Assembly (NCBI RefSeq): GCF_963082655.1
Contig: NC_081552.1
Span: 187,810,075-187,874,074 of the forward strand
DNA: 64,000 nt
From: Stomoxys calcitrans
Taxonomy: Eukaryota > Arthropoda > Insecta > Diptera > Muscidae
Direction: 5' to 3'
The translations under genes were made by a program, and so were the position numbers. Under the pieces are notes generated by a model, which was not told the DNA's origin, searched no databases, and saw nothing but the letters and a program-made list of their open reading frames with translations. Shown here piece by piece: positions 1-10,771 of this stretch; the first letter of the stretch is position 1; each line of letters opens with the position of its first letter.

Positions 1-858
1 AACAGATTCATACCATAATCGACACGTATGTTAAAGGTCATGAGAGAGGCCATTGTACAAAATTTCAACCAAATCGGATAGGAATTGCTCCCTGCAGAGG
101 CTCAAGAAATCAAGACCCCAGATCGATTCATATGGCATCTATACTCGGATATAGAACGATTTGAACCATACTAAGCACATCGGCTGTAAGTCATAACAAA
201 ACACCTCATGCTAAATTTCAGCTAAATCGGATAATAATTGCACCCTCTAGTGGCTCAAGAAGTCAAGACCCCATATCAGTTTATATGACAGCTATATCAG
301 GTTATGAACCGATTTGAACTATGCTTAACACAAATATTGGAAGTCATAGCAAAACACCACGTGCAAAATTGCAGCCAAATCGGATAGGTTTATATGACAG
401 CTATATTAGGTTATAGACCGATTTGAACCATACTCAGCGCAGTTGTTGGAAGTCATAATGAACGTGCCAAATCGGATAAGAATTGTGCCCTTTAGCAGCT
501 TAAGAAGTCAAGATCCAAGATCGGTTTATATGGCAGCTATATCAAAACGTGGAGCGATATAGCCCATTTACAATCCCAACCGAGCTATACTAATTAGAAG
601 TATTTGTGCAAAATTTCAAGCGGCTAGCGTGCTCTCGACAGACAGGCGGACGGACGGACAGATGGAGGGACGGACAGCCAGACGGACAGACAGACGAACA
701 GACAGACGGACAGACAGACGGACGAACATTGCTAGATCGACTCAAAATGTCATGACGATCAAGAATATATATACTTTATGGGATCCCAGATGAATATTTC
801 GAGGAGTTACAAGCAGAATGACGAAATTAGTATACCCCATCCTATGGTGGATGGTATA
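1..858 (-). mobile_element. HINE-A element, 3' part cut off by window start
   Basis: DINE-1-like non-autonomous element in minus orientation. Visible from left to right are about four body units (each with a TATATGGCAGCTATAT-like core and a reversed GACTTCTTGAGC box), a GACA/GACG microsatellite at about 636-725, the block with ATATATATACTTTATGG at about 765-780, and the 5' terminus TATGGTGGATGGTATAA ending near 858. The hairpin-bearing 3' end lies outside the window. It abuts the next HINE directly, in the same orientation. Family assignment rests on remembered DINE-1 features; the internal consistency with the other copies here is strong. Confidence 0.85.
636..725. repeat. GACG/GACA microsatellite inside HINE-A
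   Basis: Imperfect four-base repeat of GACG, GACA and GAAC units. It occupies the same place as in every other HINE-A here, between the body and the 5' block, so it is part of the element and not an independent locus. Confidence 0.85.
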
Positions 859-1710
859 ACAAGTAAAAAGCAATTAAGTTCGGCCGGGCCGAACTTTGGA
901 TACCCACCACCTCGGGTGTATATGTAAACCTCCTTTCACTACAATCTGGTAAAAGTTGGATAATTTATGCACCCAAATTCGGCACGGACATTGATTGGTC
1001 TAATAAATATAAGTCACTGTTTAACTTTGTATTTAAAATTTCAAAAAAGCGGATAATAATTAAAGCTTTTATGAGCTTCAGATCCTTAACCGGCATATTG
1101 GTCTATATGACAGCTATATTTTAATACAATTCGATCTTTACCATATTTGGGTCGGATGACATGTGGCCTAAAACTACTCTCTCTTTTAAATTTCAGGGAA
1201 ATCGGTTAAAAAATAAAGCTTTTATGGGCTTCAGACCCTTTATCGGTCTATATGGCAGCTATATATAAATATAGTCGGATCTGAACTATATTTGGGTCGG
1301 GCCTTGAGAGGCTTAAACCTACGAGCCATTTGGATCAGCGAAATCAGGTAATAAATAAAGCTGTTATGGGCTTCAGACACTTTATCGGGAGATCGGTCTA
1401 TATGACAACTGTACCTAAATATAGTCCGATCTGAACCATATTTGGGTGAATTATCGGGAAGCCTTAAATTACTCACTGTTTCAAATTTTTGCCAAATCGG
1501 AGAAAAAGTAAACTTTTTATGGGCATTAGACCCTTTATCGGAAAATCGGTCTATATAGCAGCTATATCCAAATATAGTCCGATTTGGCCCGTTCAAGAAC
1601 TTAACCAACGTGCATCAAAAAGACGTATCTGTGCCAAATTTCAGCTCAATATCTCAATTTTTTAAGGCTTTAGAGTGATTATAACCCCTACCTCACGGTA
1701 CTGGGTATAA
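859..1710 (-). mobile_element. HINE-B element, old copy
   Basis: Starts with AACAAGTAAAAAG, followed by the near-palindrome AAGTTCGGCC-G-GGCCGAACTT and TGGATACCCACCACCTCGGG, the 3' end of the B subfamily in minus orientation. The body holds degenerate units with GGTCTATATGGCAGCTATAT cores. The right end is decayed (CGGTACTGGGTATAA near 1710). A minus-strand open frame of 122 codons at 1240-1608 is an accident of the repeat and not a gene. Confidence 0.8.
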
Positions 1711-1985
1711 ATAACTCACTGATTGAAATTTTAGCGAAATCTAATAACAATAGCGGCCTTTATGATTACAAGACCCTCAATTGGCACATCTGTCTATAAA
1801 GCTCATATAATTTAATATGGTCCTATCGGAACTAAATTTGAGTCGATTGTGGCTTTTATGGGCTTAAGACCTTAAATCAGCAGATCGGTCCGATCTGAAC
1901 CATATTTGAGTGGGTAGGCTTTAAACAACTCACTGTTTTCAATTTCATCAAACTCTGATAATTATTTTTAAGCTTTTATCGTTCT
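1711..1985 (-). mobile_element. HINE-B body fragment
   Basis: About two degenerate B-type body units (AACTCACTGTTTTCAATTTC, GGCTTTTATGGGCTTAAGACC) with no recognisable end. Either the remainder of an older element or a deletion relic. Confidence 0.6.
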
Positions 1986-1994
1986 GGCAACATT

Positions 1995-2790
1995 GGTTTA
2001 AACAGCTCACGCTCGTTTCGTGTTTTGTTTCACTGTCAAACATCTTCAGTTTGGTCTACCATTTAACCTTACAAACAAACAACGCTTGCAATTTATTGAG
2101 TTTTATTATCAGAATGCGTGCTCTGTTAAGCGCTCTTCCATTTTACAACAAAGCTCAGTTTTGGCTCAATGGGTACCTAAATAAGCAGAATTGTAAATTT
2201 TGGAGTGAAGATCAGCCAGAAGCATTGCAAGATCTACCAATGCATCCAGAAAAGTCACAGTCACAATTGGTGCGGTTTATGGGCTGGTGGCATCATTGGA
2301 CCGTACTTCTTCAAAGATTATGCGAATCGTAACTTAACTGTGAATGGTGAGCGCTATCGTAAGATGATATCCAACTTTTTTTTACCCAAAATGCAAGAGC
2401 TTGACTGCATGACATGTGGTTTCAAAGAGACGGTGCTACAAGCAACACAGCAGGCGTAACCATGGACTTATTGAGAGGCGAATTCGGTGAACGTTTTATT
2501 TCATGTTCGGGACCGGTCAATTTTCCACCTAGATCGTGCGATTTATCGCATTTAGACCATATTTTGTTGGGCTATGTTAAAGCTCATGGTTATAAAGACA
2601 AGCCCGCTTCAATTGACGCATTTATTATTTATTCGTCAGATACCGGCAGAAATTTTTGAAAGACTATGCCGAAATTGGACTAAGCGGATGGACCATTTGG
2701 GGCGCAGTCACGGTCAACATTTGTTTGAAATAATCTTCAAACATTAAAGTATGTGGACCCTGCTAGCGATTCCAATAAAGATTTTATGCA
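1995..2790 (+). mobile_element. mariner transposase relic
   Basis: Degraded Tc1/mariner transposase. Stretches recognisable in shifting frames include LTNKQRLQFIEFYYQNACSVK (from about 2067), AQFWLNGYLNKQNCKFWSE followed by DQPEALQDLPMHPEK (about 2155-2255), GERYRKMISNFFLPKMQELD (about 2346-2405), and TMDLLRGEFGERFISCSGPVN followed by FPPRSCDL (about 2467-2550). The family's internal part between the N-terminal helix-turn-helix and the AQFWLNGY segment is deleted, and several frameshifts separate the blocks. The second catalytic Asp region reads 'RDGAT'. The 3' UTR ends at GCATTTTTA, where a HINE begins. Cannot encode an active enzyme. Confidence 0.85.
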
Positions 2791-3323
2791 TTTTTATACC
2801 CAGCACCATAGGATGGTGGTGTATTGTACTTATCTAGTCATTCCGTTTGAAACACTTCGAAATATTAGTCTAAGGCTCCATTCAGTATATATATTCTTGA
2901 TCGTTTCGAATTCGATCTTGCCATATCCGCCAGTCCGTCTGTCGAAATTACGATAGCGGCCGACCGCGTAAAACTCGCCGCTTGAAATTTTGCACAGATA
3001 CTTACCATTGTAGGTCGTTAGCTTCCATACAAACCGATCTCCCGATTTGACTCTTTAAGCCCCTGAAAGCCGCAATTTTTGTCCGATTTGACTGAAATTG
3101 TGTGTAATGGTCCGTTATGACTTCCAACAACTGTGCCAAGTAAGGTTCGAATCACTCTATAACCTAATATATCTCCCATATGAACCGGTCTGTCGCTTCC
3201 TAGAATCTTCAATTTTTGCTGGTTTGACAGAAGATTGGTATGTAGTATAAAATTATGCCCTTCAACTAAATTTATTTTGTATAAATTTTTAGCAGAACTG
3301 AACTTGACACGCTTTTAGTTGTT
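2791..3323 (+). mobile_element. HINE-A-like element, old, full span
   Basis: Begins TTTTTATACCCAGCACCATAGG, has GTATATATATTCTTGATCG, a short CCGTCTGTCG microsatellite remnant and two or three body units, and ends in a decayed 3' terminus (GAACTTGACACGCTTTTAGTTGTT). The hairpin has lost most of its GC stem. Plus orientation, starting inside the 3' UTR of the mariner relic. Confidence 0.75.
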
Positions 3324-3434
3324 CTTTATTTGGTCTGCTTTGTTCTGTTGAGTATCCAGACCCATGAACTCTGCAACTAAGATGGGGTGTGTCCAGAGGG
3401 ATCTGGATTTGAGTCGAGTGGGTTTGGGTGGGCA

Positions 3435-5448
3435 GTTGTTGTTGTTGTAACCACACTTTCATGTGGAGGCGGCGATTCTCGTTGGCTCCTGTAGGTGAGC
3501 AAGCTCGTTCCGGTCCAAAGGATCGATCGTCGCGGGAACAGGGTGGCTATTAGTTATTTAAAGGCGCCATTAACTCCACTTGTAATTTCGAGCATAGTAG
3601 GCACTCAGTATTTTTCCAAGAGCCGGTGCCACCGGACCTCTCACTGAGATTTTCCGCTCGATACCGCTGATTGTCCGCGAATTCAATTACAGTTACTCCG
3701 GATGGAGCATTTCACTATCCGCAACCTGTGTACGCGCCCGTTAGCTAAGCTTCTCCTGACAGCAATAAACACCTCACAGATCAGAGCTCAATGTACCAGT
3801 TTGTGCGGTGCTCTCAACTATCCCGTGCCGGGCTGGGCAGTTGAACAGGTGTCGTGTGGCCCCAGGTTACAATCGGGACACACGTTCAGCACGTTGGCAT
3901 CAATCCTTGCTCTGTAGGAGTTGAGTTGGCAGCATCTGTCGGATTGAGCCGAAACTACTGTGGTTTATCGGGGGGTCCATTTTTTCAGGTGCAATGGGTG
4001 CCGGTCGTTCTCCAAGGACAACATTCACCCTGTTGCTATTCAACGCTTCTGCTACCATGTCTGCATGAATGTTGGTTGTCCAGACCCGCTTGATATGCCG
4101 CTCTATCTAAAGGTTCTCTCTTGTAGCACTGAACCTCTCGCTCTAGATCATGAATATCCACCTTGAGACTTCTGGGCGGTGGATTCCTATCAACAAGATG
4201 ATGATTTGAATGGTCCTTGCGATAACTGCCCAGAAAGTATTGCATGTAAAAAGACGACATGTAGTTATATCTTGTAGGTGTAGTATATTTGTCTCCTGAT
4301 GAAGATGGTCCACGTGAGAACTGAGGAGGCAGCCAGTAGCAGTTCGATGAGCGGCATTTTGACAGATCTGAATATTATTCCACAGCGTTTCACAAAGCTG
4401 ACGTGACCACACTGAGGCCACCACTGACCGACTAATTGCTTGGTACGTTTTCAACAAGGTTTCTTTGTCAGCAGCCAAAGTGCTGCAGGCAGATGACTTG
4501 AGGATCTGGTTTCTATTTCTGACCCTATTGCAGTGCCATCTGAGGAGAATTTGTAAGAGCTGTCAAATGTAACACCAACTATTTTGGGCACTTGATGACA
4601 TTCAGCTCCCTATCAACCTCTTGCATGTATGTTGTGAAAAATATGGCTTAATATTTGGTGGCAGTTATCTTCAGATGCTTTGCAGCGAAATAAGCGGCAA
4701 GTTCGCTGAGGTAGATGTCACCAAAGGGTGTTGGGCCCGATTCCCCCTTCCCGTCTGAAGGGGGAAAAATTGAGGTTAGGTAGAGGTTAAAAAGTGCCGG
4801 AGATATCACCTTGGGGATCTCTCTGTTTCACTCTACGTGGTTTTTGCTTCTTACTGACGACTGACGAGCTCACAGATAATTCGTGGCCCAACGTTTCAAG
4901 CCTGGTTAAAGGGACGTGTTAGCGATTTCCTCAAATACGGCCCCCCTTACTCCGGCCCTTCCAGGCTTCAGTAGAGGGATCACTCTGCACATCTTTCAGA
5001 CAAAGGGTACTCTAAGAGTACTCAAAGACGGGTTGAGGACAGTTGTAAGGCACTCGACTACAGGTAAATCCAAATCCACGAATGACTTTTGTAACTTTGT
5101 CCATGGCTGTCCATCGGCTCGAAGTCCAAGATTACGACGAATGGCTCTCCTCCCTGCTTTGTCATTCTCGGTATGCTCAGAAAACTGACTTGTGAACACC
5201 CTGGCGCATCTCTTCGGATCAGTCATAGTTACGTCACCAAAAGTAACTGAGATCCTGCCATCCCTTCTTCCGGGGTTCGAGAGTGACGTAAAGGTAGGCC
5301 ACAGCTTGCGTACGCCGACACCTAAGTTACATTTCTCCAAGTTTTCCTGTTTATTTTCAAGTTCAGCTCGCTAATGTAGGATCCGTGCAGCGAATCCCAT
5401 CGCGCTCGTCGGTGTGTAGCACTGCCTGCGCCGGGAAATCGGGCCTTG
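3435..5448 (-). mobile_element. jockey-type non-LTR retrotransposon, RT and 3' part, decayed
   Basis: Minus-strand translation gives the reverse-transcriptase approach CRVIPLLKPGRAG (about 4950-4985) after a segment with FTSQFSEHTENDKAGRRAI (about 5160-5250). After a gap come YLSELAAYFAAKHLKITATK (about 4660-4715) and MAADKETLLKTYQAISRSVV (up to 4478), typical of jockey/BS-like ORF2 downstream of the palm. I see no YADD box, so the palm between about 4740 and 4915 seems deleted. Many stops and frameshifts. A short (CAA)n run on the minus strand at 3435-3448 is a plausible 3' tail. Clade-level assignment is from memory of the family. Confidence 0.75.
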
Positions 5449-5742
5449 CAGTTGTTGGTAGTTATTACAGAACACTATCTGCAAAATTTTAGCCAAATCG
5501 GACAAAAATTTGCGGCTTGTAAGGGCTCAGGAAGCCATATCGGGAGATCGGTTCATATGGTAGCTATATCCAACCGACATGGCCCATTTGCAATCGCCAA
5601 CGACATTAGTCAATAGTTAGTATCTGCGCAAAATTCAAGCGGATAGCTTTACGCGTTCGACCGCTAGCGTGATTTCGACATACGGACAGACGGACATGGC
5701 TAGATAGACTCAGCTTGTCGAGACGATCAAGGATATAGAGCG
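5449..5742 (-). mobile_element. HINE-A fragment inside the jockey-type element
   Basis: Minus-oriented HINE body unit (CAAAATTTTAGCCAAATCGG, ATCGGTTCATATGGTAGCTA) plus the microsatellite remnant GACAGACGGACATGGCTAGA and the start of the 5' block. Neither terminus is present. It separates the endonuclease and reverse-transcriptase portions of the jockey relic, so it entered after that element. Confidence 0.75.
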
Positions 5743-6490
5743 ACCTACCCCTCTGATCACAAAGAAATGACGGCTTGCCAGGATACGCCATTCAGTAGAA
5801 CTGGGGATGCAATGGAAATGTCAGCTATACCTCCTCGTAATCCAAGAGGGGGTATTCTCAATCACCGTGCATAACGTGGAGCCTCCAATCAGCTCTGCCA
5901 AAGCCATGCCATGAAGTGTGATGCGCATTAAATTCCCCAGACCTGGCGATTATAACCAGGCAGTTGAGCAGTAATGTCGGGCCTGTAAACTTGGCCATCA
6001 TCTGGGACACAACTACCGACCGGCAGTACCAGACCTGACTGATATCCCCATACATTCCATGTAGAGATCTTTAGAGCCTGACGCAGGCGAGATAAGTCTA
6101 TACTGCACGAAATGGTGTATCACCAAGAACAATCCCCCATCTCCACTCCTTAAGCGAATCTTACGTAGCACATTGTATCCGTGACGATTGTGTTGGTCAG
6201 CTTTGTATCCTGGATCGCTGCTACCAATATGTTCCTCCGATTCCTAAAATCTCCTATCTCGTAGACCTTCAATTCAATTGCAAGAATGATACACTTTCTG
6301 GCACTAGCCCAGTGATATTGAGGCTGGGGAGTAGCTGTTGCGTATATTGCCGCACGGGAGAGTCGCAGGAGGCACATAGTCCGACGACGATTGTGACACA
6401 CTACTGTCTGTGTTTGCACAGCACCTTGCAATATATTCAATGCGACTTTACATCCGTAGTGGCGTACTTCATGCACCGGTAGCACCTCAA
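5743..6490 (-). mobile_element. jockey-type non-LTR retrotransposon, endonuclease domain relic
   Basis: Minus-strand pieces in different frames match an AP-type endonuclease of jockey elements: NRRNILVAAIQDTKL (about 6190-6235), YRPDIT and GEFNAHHTSWHG (about 5905-5960), ADISIASPVLLNGVSWQAVI (about 5765-5825). The family motif GDFNAH has Glu in place of Asp. It lines up upstream of the 3435-5448 segment on the same strand, so both are one element. The sequence runs out just before the expected SDH motif, exactly where the HINE fragment starts. Frameshifted and dead. Confidence 0.75.
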
Positions 6491-7300
6491 AGAACCCACC
6501 CGATTATGGAGGCGGTTCTGGCAAACCTAAAAAACCAGGTTCAGGGGTTCTCTTCAATCCCGACTGGAACCAAAAGCGTACGGAGAAGGCACACTGGGAT
6601 GTGCCTCTCCCATGACGAAAAAAGACGATGAAGGGTTGCATCGGGTCAATCCGTTACACAGAACCGTATGCCAAGGGATTGCCTGAAGAACCTTTCTTCC
6701 TTTATGTTCTTGCTGAAATGTATCCTTGTAAAGTTTTTCAACTCTTTGGCTGTTTTATTTAATAGATTTTTTATTTATCTTCACTTTTCATTGTTGCCAC
6801 AAGTTTAACTTAAATGCATATGCAGCAAAATCGATTTCATCTTCAGGTGTTTTACTAAATTGCATTATTAGGTGGTTAAGGAATGCTCATACCATTGTGT
6901 TGTCATTAAAATGTTCATTACTCCATAAACCTATTTATTGACAACAATCAGTTTATAAGGGGGATTGCAGTTAAAATGAGTTCAACGAGTTCAGCACAGA
7001 ATGAGCTATTGTTTCCTGTACAACACAGATATCTATCCTTAGGGCGCAGTAGATACATTTTCATGCGAACATCCCCTTAATTACATAGAAACAAAAGAAA
7101 ATATTTTAACTACCACCATACCAAATAAAAACAGTCTCGGGCATAATTGAGGGTTTAAGTACGCACAATAAATAAACAACACATATGAAGGAAAACAAGT
7201 ATATAACAAATAGTAAATTTACAAAGTTTAAAGCGTAGTTATGTAACGAAGCTAAACGTTTCATGAATTCATCATTTAAAATCAACCCATAATATCCATT
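6491..7300. other. unassigned stretch
   Basis: No coding frame with recognisable protein similarity and no familiar repeat. The first about 150 bases could be further 5' sequence of the jockey-type relic. From about 6720 the sequence is AT-rich. A minus-strand hydrophobic open frame (7106-7399) overlaps a SINE fragment and is not credible as a gene. Confidence 0.5.
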
Positions 7301-7313
7301 TATATGTATCTGC

Positions 7314-7366
7314 CTTACAAATGTAGACAGCATTAGCAAAAGGATAACCACGGCCGAAAGTTTTGT
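7314..7366 (-). mobile_element. fragment of SINE family 1
   Basis: The minus strand reads GTGGTTATCCTTTTGCTAAT then GCTGTCTACATTTGTAAGG, close to the middle of the tRNA-derived SINE at 11474, 41609 and 50861 (GTGGTTATCCCCTTACTAAT). Too short for a firm call. Confidence 0.45.
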
Positions 7367-7384
7367 GATGGTCACCACGGGATT

Positions 7385-7776
7385 GAGTATAGCTCCCATA
7401 CAAACCGATCCCCCGATTCGACTCCTTGAGCTCCTAGAAGCCGCAATTGTTGTTCGATTATGCTGAAATTTTGCACAAAGTGTTCTTTTACGACTTTCAA
7501 CAATCGTGTCAGGTATTGACAGAATCGGTTTAACACCAGATATAGCTCCAATATAGACCGATCTCCCGATTTGGCATCTTGAGCCCTTTGAAGCCGAAGT
7601 TGTTATCCGATTGGGCTCAAATATTGCAAGTAGCGTTTCGTTATGACTTTCAACTACCGTGCCGAGTATTTTGCCTGTTTAGGTAGAAAATTTGGTGTGC
7701 AGAAATGTTAAGCCGAATCAAGAGTAGTGGGTTCCGTAGATTGGGCCAGGACAAAATTAGCACATTTTAACATGTT
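7385..7776 (+). mobile_element. HINE fragment, 5' truncated
   Basis: Plus-oriented body units (AGCTCCCATACAAACCGATC, GAAATTTTGCACAAAG) ending in a decayed 3' terminus: GTGGGTTCCGTAGATTGGGC, then TTAGCACATTTTAACATGTT. Hairpin stem largely lost. An old copy. Confidence 0.65.
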
Positions 7777-7840
7777 TTATATTCAATAGCTGGTAATAAC
7801 AAGATCACGGAAGAGCCAGCTCAATCTGTTTTATACAATT

Positions 7841-8178
7841 ACTAGCTGAATCGGGCCCGCTCCGCTGCGCCTTTATTTATTTTATACGGAACAAAAGTTT
7901 CCTTGGTATATTTATTTGAGTACCAAATTTATGATTGTAAGTTACTATAAGAGAGCACACAAAATTTCGCTTAAATCGCGCCACTCTTCTCCGAGATCTG
8001 GCGTTTCAGAAAATAAGGGTAAGGGGGAGGGTCCGCTCTCCCTTCAGATATCAAAAAATCTTGTACCCTATTTTCACCACGGGATCATTATGCACCATCA
8101 GTGAAAATTTCAAGAAAATTGGTTCAGCCGTTTCTGAGTCTATAAGGAACACACAAACAAACGAACAAATAAAAAAGT
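7841..8178 (+). mobile_element. dispersed repeat D with (ACAAAC)n tail
   Basis: Begins ACTAGCTGAATCGGGCCCGC, has TCCGCTGCGCC and ends AATTGGTTCAGCCGTTTCTG, AGTCTATAAGGAACAC, then ACAAACAAACGAACAAAT. The left end recurs inverted at 39330-39403 and the right end recurs at 56743-56886. The tail looks like a non-LTR or SINE 3' tail of the kind common in arthropods, but the class is not certain. It carries a chance 62-codon frame. Confidence 0.6.
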
Positions 8179-8367
8179 AACAAATAAAAAGGCGTTAAGT
8201 TCGGCCGGGCCGAACTTTGGATACCCACCACCTCGGGTGTATATGTAAACCACATTCCAACAAAATCCGGTGAAAATTGCATACCATAAGTCCCATAGCA
8301 GTTATATCGAAATATGATCCGATTTGGACCAAATACTAATAAGTACAAGTCATTGTTCAATAATGTA
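8179..8367 (-). mobile_element. HINE-B 3' part, interrupted by a MITE
   Basis: ATAAAAAGGCGTTAAGTTCGG, an intact hairpin, TACCCACCACCTCGGG and the first unit down to TTCAATAATGTA, where the mariner MITE begins. The body does not resume recognisably beyond the MITE. Confidence 0.8.
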
Positions 8368-8604
8368 TTGGGTTGCCCAAAAAGTAATTGCGGATTTTTT
8401 AAAAGAAAGTAAATGCATTTTTAATAAAACTTAGAATGACCTTTAATCAAAGATACTTTTTTTACACTTTTTTTCTAAAGCAAGCTAAAAGATACAGCTG
8501 ATAACTGACAGAAGAAAGAATGCAATTACAGAGTCACAAGCTGTGAAAAAATTTGTCAACGCCGACTATATGAAAAATCCGCAATTACTTTTTGGGCAAC
8601 CCAA
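8368..8604. mobile_element. mariner-type MITE, 237 bp, intact ends
   Basis: Perfect 32-bp terminal inverted repeats starting TTGGGTTGCCCAAAAAGTAA and flanked by TA on both sides (8366-8367 and 8605-8606), the Tc1/mariner target duplication. No coding capacity inside. The ends match the well-known mariner termini found with SETMAR-like transposases, so it was probably moved in trans by such an enzyme. It sits in a HINE-B and is younger than it. Confidence 0.9.
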
Positions 8605-8606
8605 TA

Positions 8607-8797
8607 TTTAGAGCTCACAACAATCCAATTACTAGCTTACCCACCGTCTTTTCAACCTAACCTTACATGATTCAAGTAGTGGTGTATAGGGAATCTACTG
8701 GTTCTTACATCCACAAGTCCCAGATAATCGTAAGCAGAGGGATGCTACTGGTTCCCAACGGTAGAAAGTTTTTCAAAAAAAAAAACATATAATTCAG
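8607..8797. other. unassigned stretch
   Basis: No feature recognised. It contains two short similar motifs (CTACTGGTTCTTACATCC and CTACTGGTTCCCAACGG about 60 bases apart) and an A-tract just before the next HINE-B. Confidence 0.4.
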
Positions 8798-10153
8798 AAC
8801 AAGTAAAAAGGCGTTAAGTCCGGTCGGGCCGAACTTTGAATACACCACCTCGGGTATAAACGTAAACCATCTTGCATACCTTATGTCGCATAGCAGTTAT
8901 ACCGAAACATGTTCCGATTTGGACCAAATACTATTAAGTACAATTCACTGTTCAATGAAGTATACTAAAATATTGGTCTTTTTAGTAGCTATATCATTTC
9001 AGTTTAATTGGATTATGCGCCTTTTATGGGGCCAAGATTTTAAATCAAGATATCGGTCTATATGGCAGCAATATGGAAATCTTGATCGATCTAGACCAAA
9101 TTGCAGAAATATGTGGAGGGGCATAACTTAACACTCTGTCCCAAATTACTGGAATATCGGAAAATAAATGTGCCTTTTATGGGCCCAAAACTTTAAATCG
9201 AGAGATCGGTCTATATGACAGCTTTATCCAACTCTGGACCGATCTGAGTGAAATTGAAGAAGGATGTCGAAGGACCTTACACAACTCACTGTCCCAAATT
9301 ACGGCGATATCGGACAATAACTGCGCTTTTTATTTCCCCAAAACCTAAAACCGAGAGATCGGTCTATATGGCAGTTATATCCAAATCTGGACCGATCTGT
9401 GGCATAATGCAGAAGTATATCAAGGGGCCTAACTTAACTCACTGTCCAAAATTTCGGCGTCATCGGACAATAAATGCGCCTTTTATGTGGCTAAAACCTT
9501 AAATCGGAGGATCGGTCTATATGGCAGCTATATCCAAAACCTAAAACCGAGAGATCGGTCTATATGGCAGTTATATCCAAATCTGGACCGATCTGTGGCA
9601 TAATGCAGAAGTATATCAAGGGGCTTAACTTAACTCACTGTCCAAAATTTCGGCGTCATCGGACAATAAATGCGCCTTTTATGTGCCTAAAACCTTAAAT
9701 CGGAGGATCGGTCTATATGGCAGCTATATCCAAATCTGGACCACTCTGGGCCAAATTTACGAAGGATGTCGAAGGGCCTAACACAACTAACTGTCCCAAA
9801 TTTCAGTAAAATCGAATAATAAATGTGGCTTTTATGGGCCTAAGACCCTAAATCGGCGAATCGGTCTACGTGGGAGCTACAATATATAAAGATATAGTAC
9901 GATATAGCCCATCTTCGAAATTATCCTGCTTATGGACAATAAAAGAATCTGTGCAAAGTTTCAGCTCAATATCTCTAGTTTTAAAGACTGTAGCGTGATT
10001 TCAACAGACAGATGGATGGAAATGTCTATATCGTCTTAGATTTTTACGCTGAACAAGAATATATATACTTTATAGGGTCGGAAATTGATATTTTGATGTG
10101 TTGAAAACGGAATGACAAAATGAATATACCCCCATCCTTCGGTGGTGGGTATA
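8798..10153 (-). mobile_element. HINE-B, full-length
   Basis: Complete from AACAAGTAAAAAGGCGTTAA and hairpin (one arm mutated, CCGGTCGGGCC) to CTTCGGTGGTGGGTATAA. It holds about seven body units. The microsatellite is short (ACAGACAGATGGATGGA near 10005), followed by GAACAAGAATATATATACTT. Contains a near-identical 196-bp internal duplication (separate entry). Its 5' end joins a mariner 3' UTR. Confidence 0.88.
9341..9732. repeat. 196-bp recent tandem duplication within HINE-B
   Basis: The segment starting AAACCTAAAACCGAGAGATC at 9341 recurs at 9537 with only a few differences (GGGGCCT versus GGGGCTT, GTGGCT versus GTGCCT). Neighbouring body units differ far more. The step is 196 and not a multiple of 153, so it is a secondary event within the array. 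Confidence 0.85.
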
Positions 10154-10156
10154 AAA

Positions 10157-10580
10157 ATACATGAAATTTTTATTTGAATCAACAGTACGATCCATATAAT
10201 TTTTAGTTTGAATATTATTTCATGAAAATGTAGACCGTGACTGCGCCTCAAATTATTCATTAGCTTAGTCCAATTTCGGCATACCCTTTCCAACATTACG
10301 GTCGGTATCTCACATATAAATGCTTCAATGTTGTCTTCCAATGCGTCAATTGAAGCGGGCTTGTCTCTATAGACATGAGCTTTAACATAGTCCCGTGAAA
10401 AATGGTCTAAAGGCGTTAAATCGGGCGGTCAATTTACTGGTCCCGAATATGAAATTAAATGTTCACCGAACTCACCTCTCAATAAGTCCATTGTTTCGCC
10501 TGCTGTGTGGCATGTGGCTATGTGTTGTTGACACCACATGTCATGCAAGTCAAGACCTTGCATTTTGTTATAGAAACTCC
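10157..10580 (-). mobile_element. mariner transposase relic, C-terminal part
   Basis: The minus strand encodes GLDLHDMW, TCHTAGETMDLLRGEFGEH, DKPASIDALEDNIEAFICEI and MLERVCRNWTKLMNNLRRSH then GLHFHEIIFK, the C-terminal third of the same mariner family as at 1995 and 15884. At least one stop and one frameshift. The 3' UTR ends in CATGTATTTTTATA, where the HINE-B 5' end starts. The N-terminal two thirds are absent. Confidence 0.85.
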
Positions 10581-10771
10581 ACATAGCCTAAAGTATGACC
10601 TTTACTGTTTGGCCATATCATTAATAACACATTTTTCTTCTCCACCTAATTGCTACATATTACAGCTCTACTATTCGCCATAAATGAGATGAGTGCAATG
10701 AAAGTGTAGCTGTAAAAGAGACAGCACAGCACGGTGGGTGCGTTTGGGCCTCGAAGTGGCACTGAATTGAT

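Noticed and set aside
3702..4478. Several overlapping frames suggesting a host gene
   Set aside because: The minus-strand translation is the C-terminal part of a jockey-type ORF2; plus-strand frames are shadows.
7106..7399. Hydrophobic 97-codon minus-strand frame, resembling a membrane protein
   Set aside because: Its N-terminal third is made by a SINE 1 fragment and a HINE edge; the hydrophobicity comes from AT-rich sequence.
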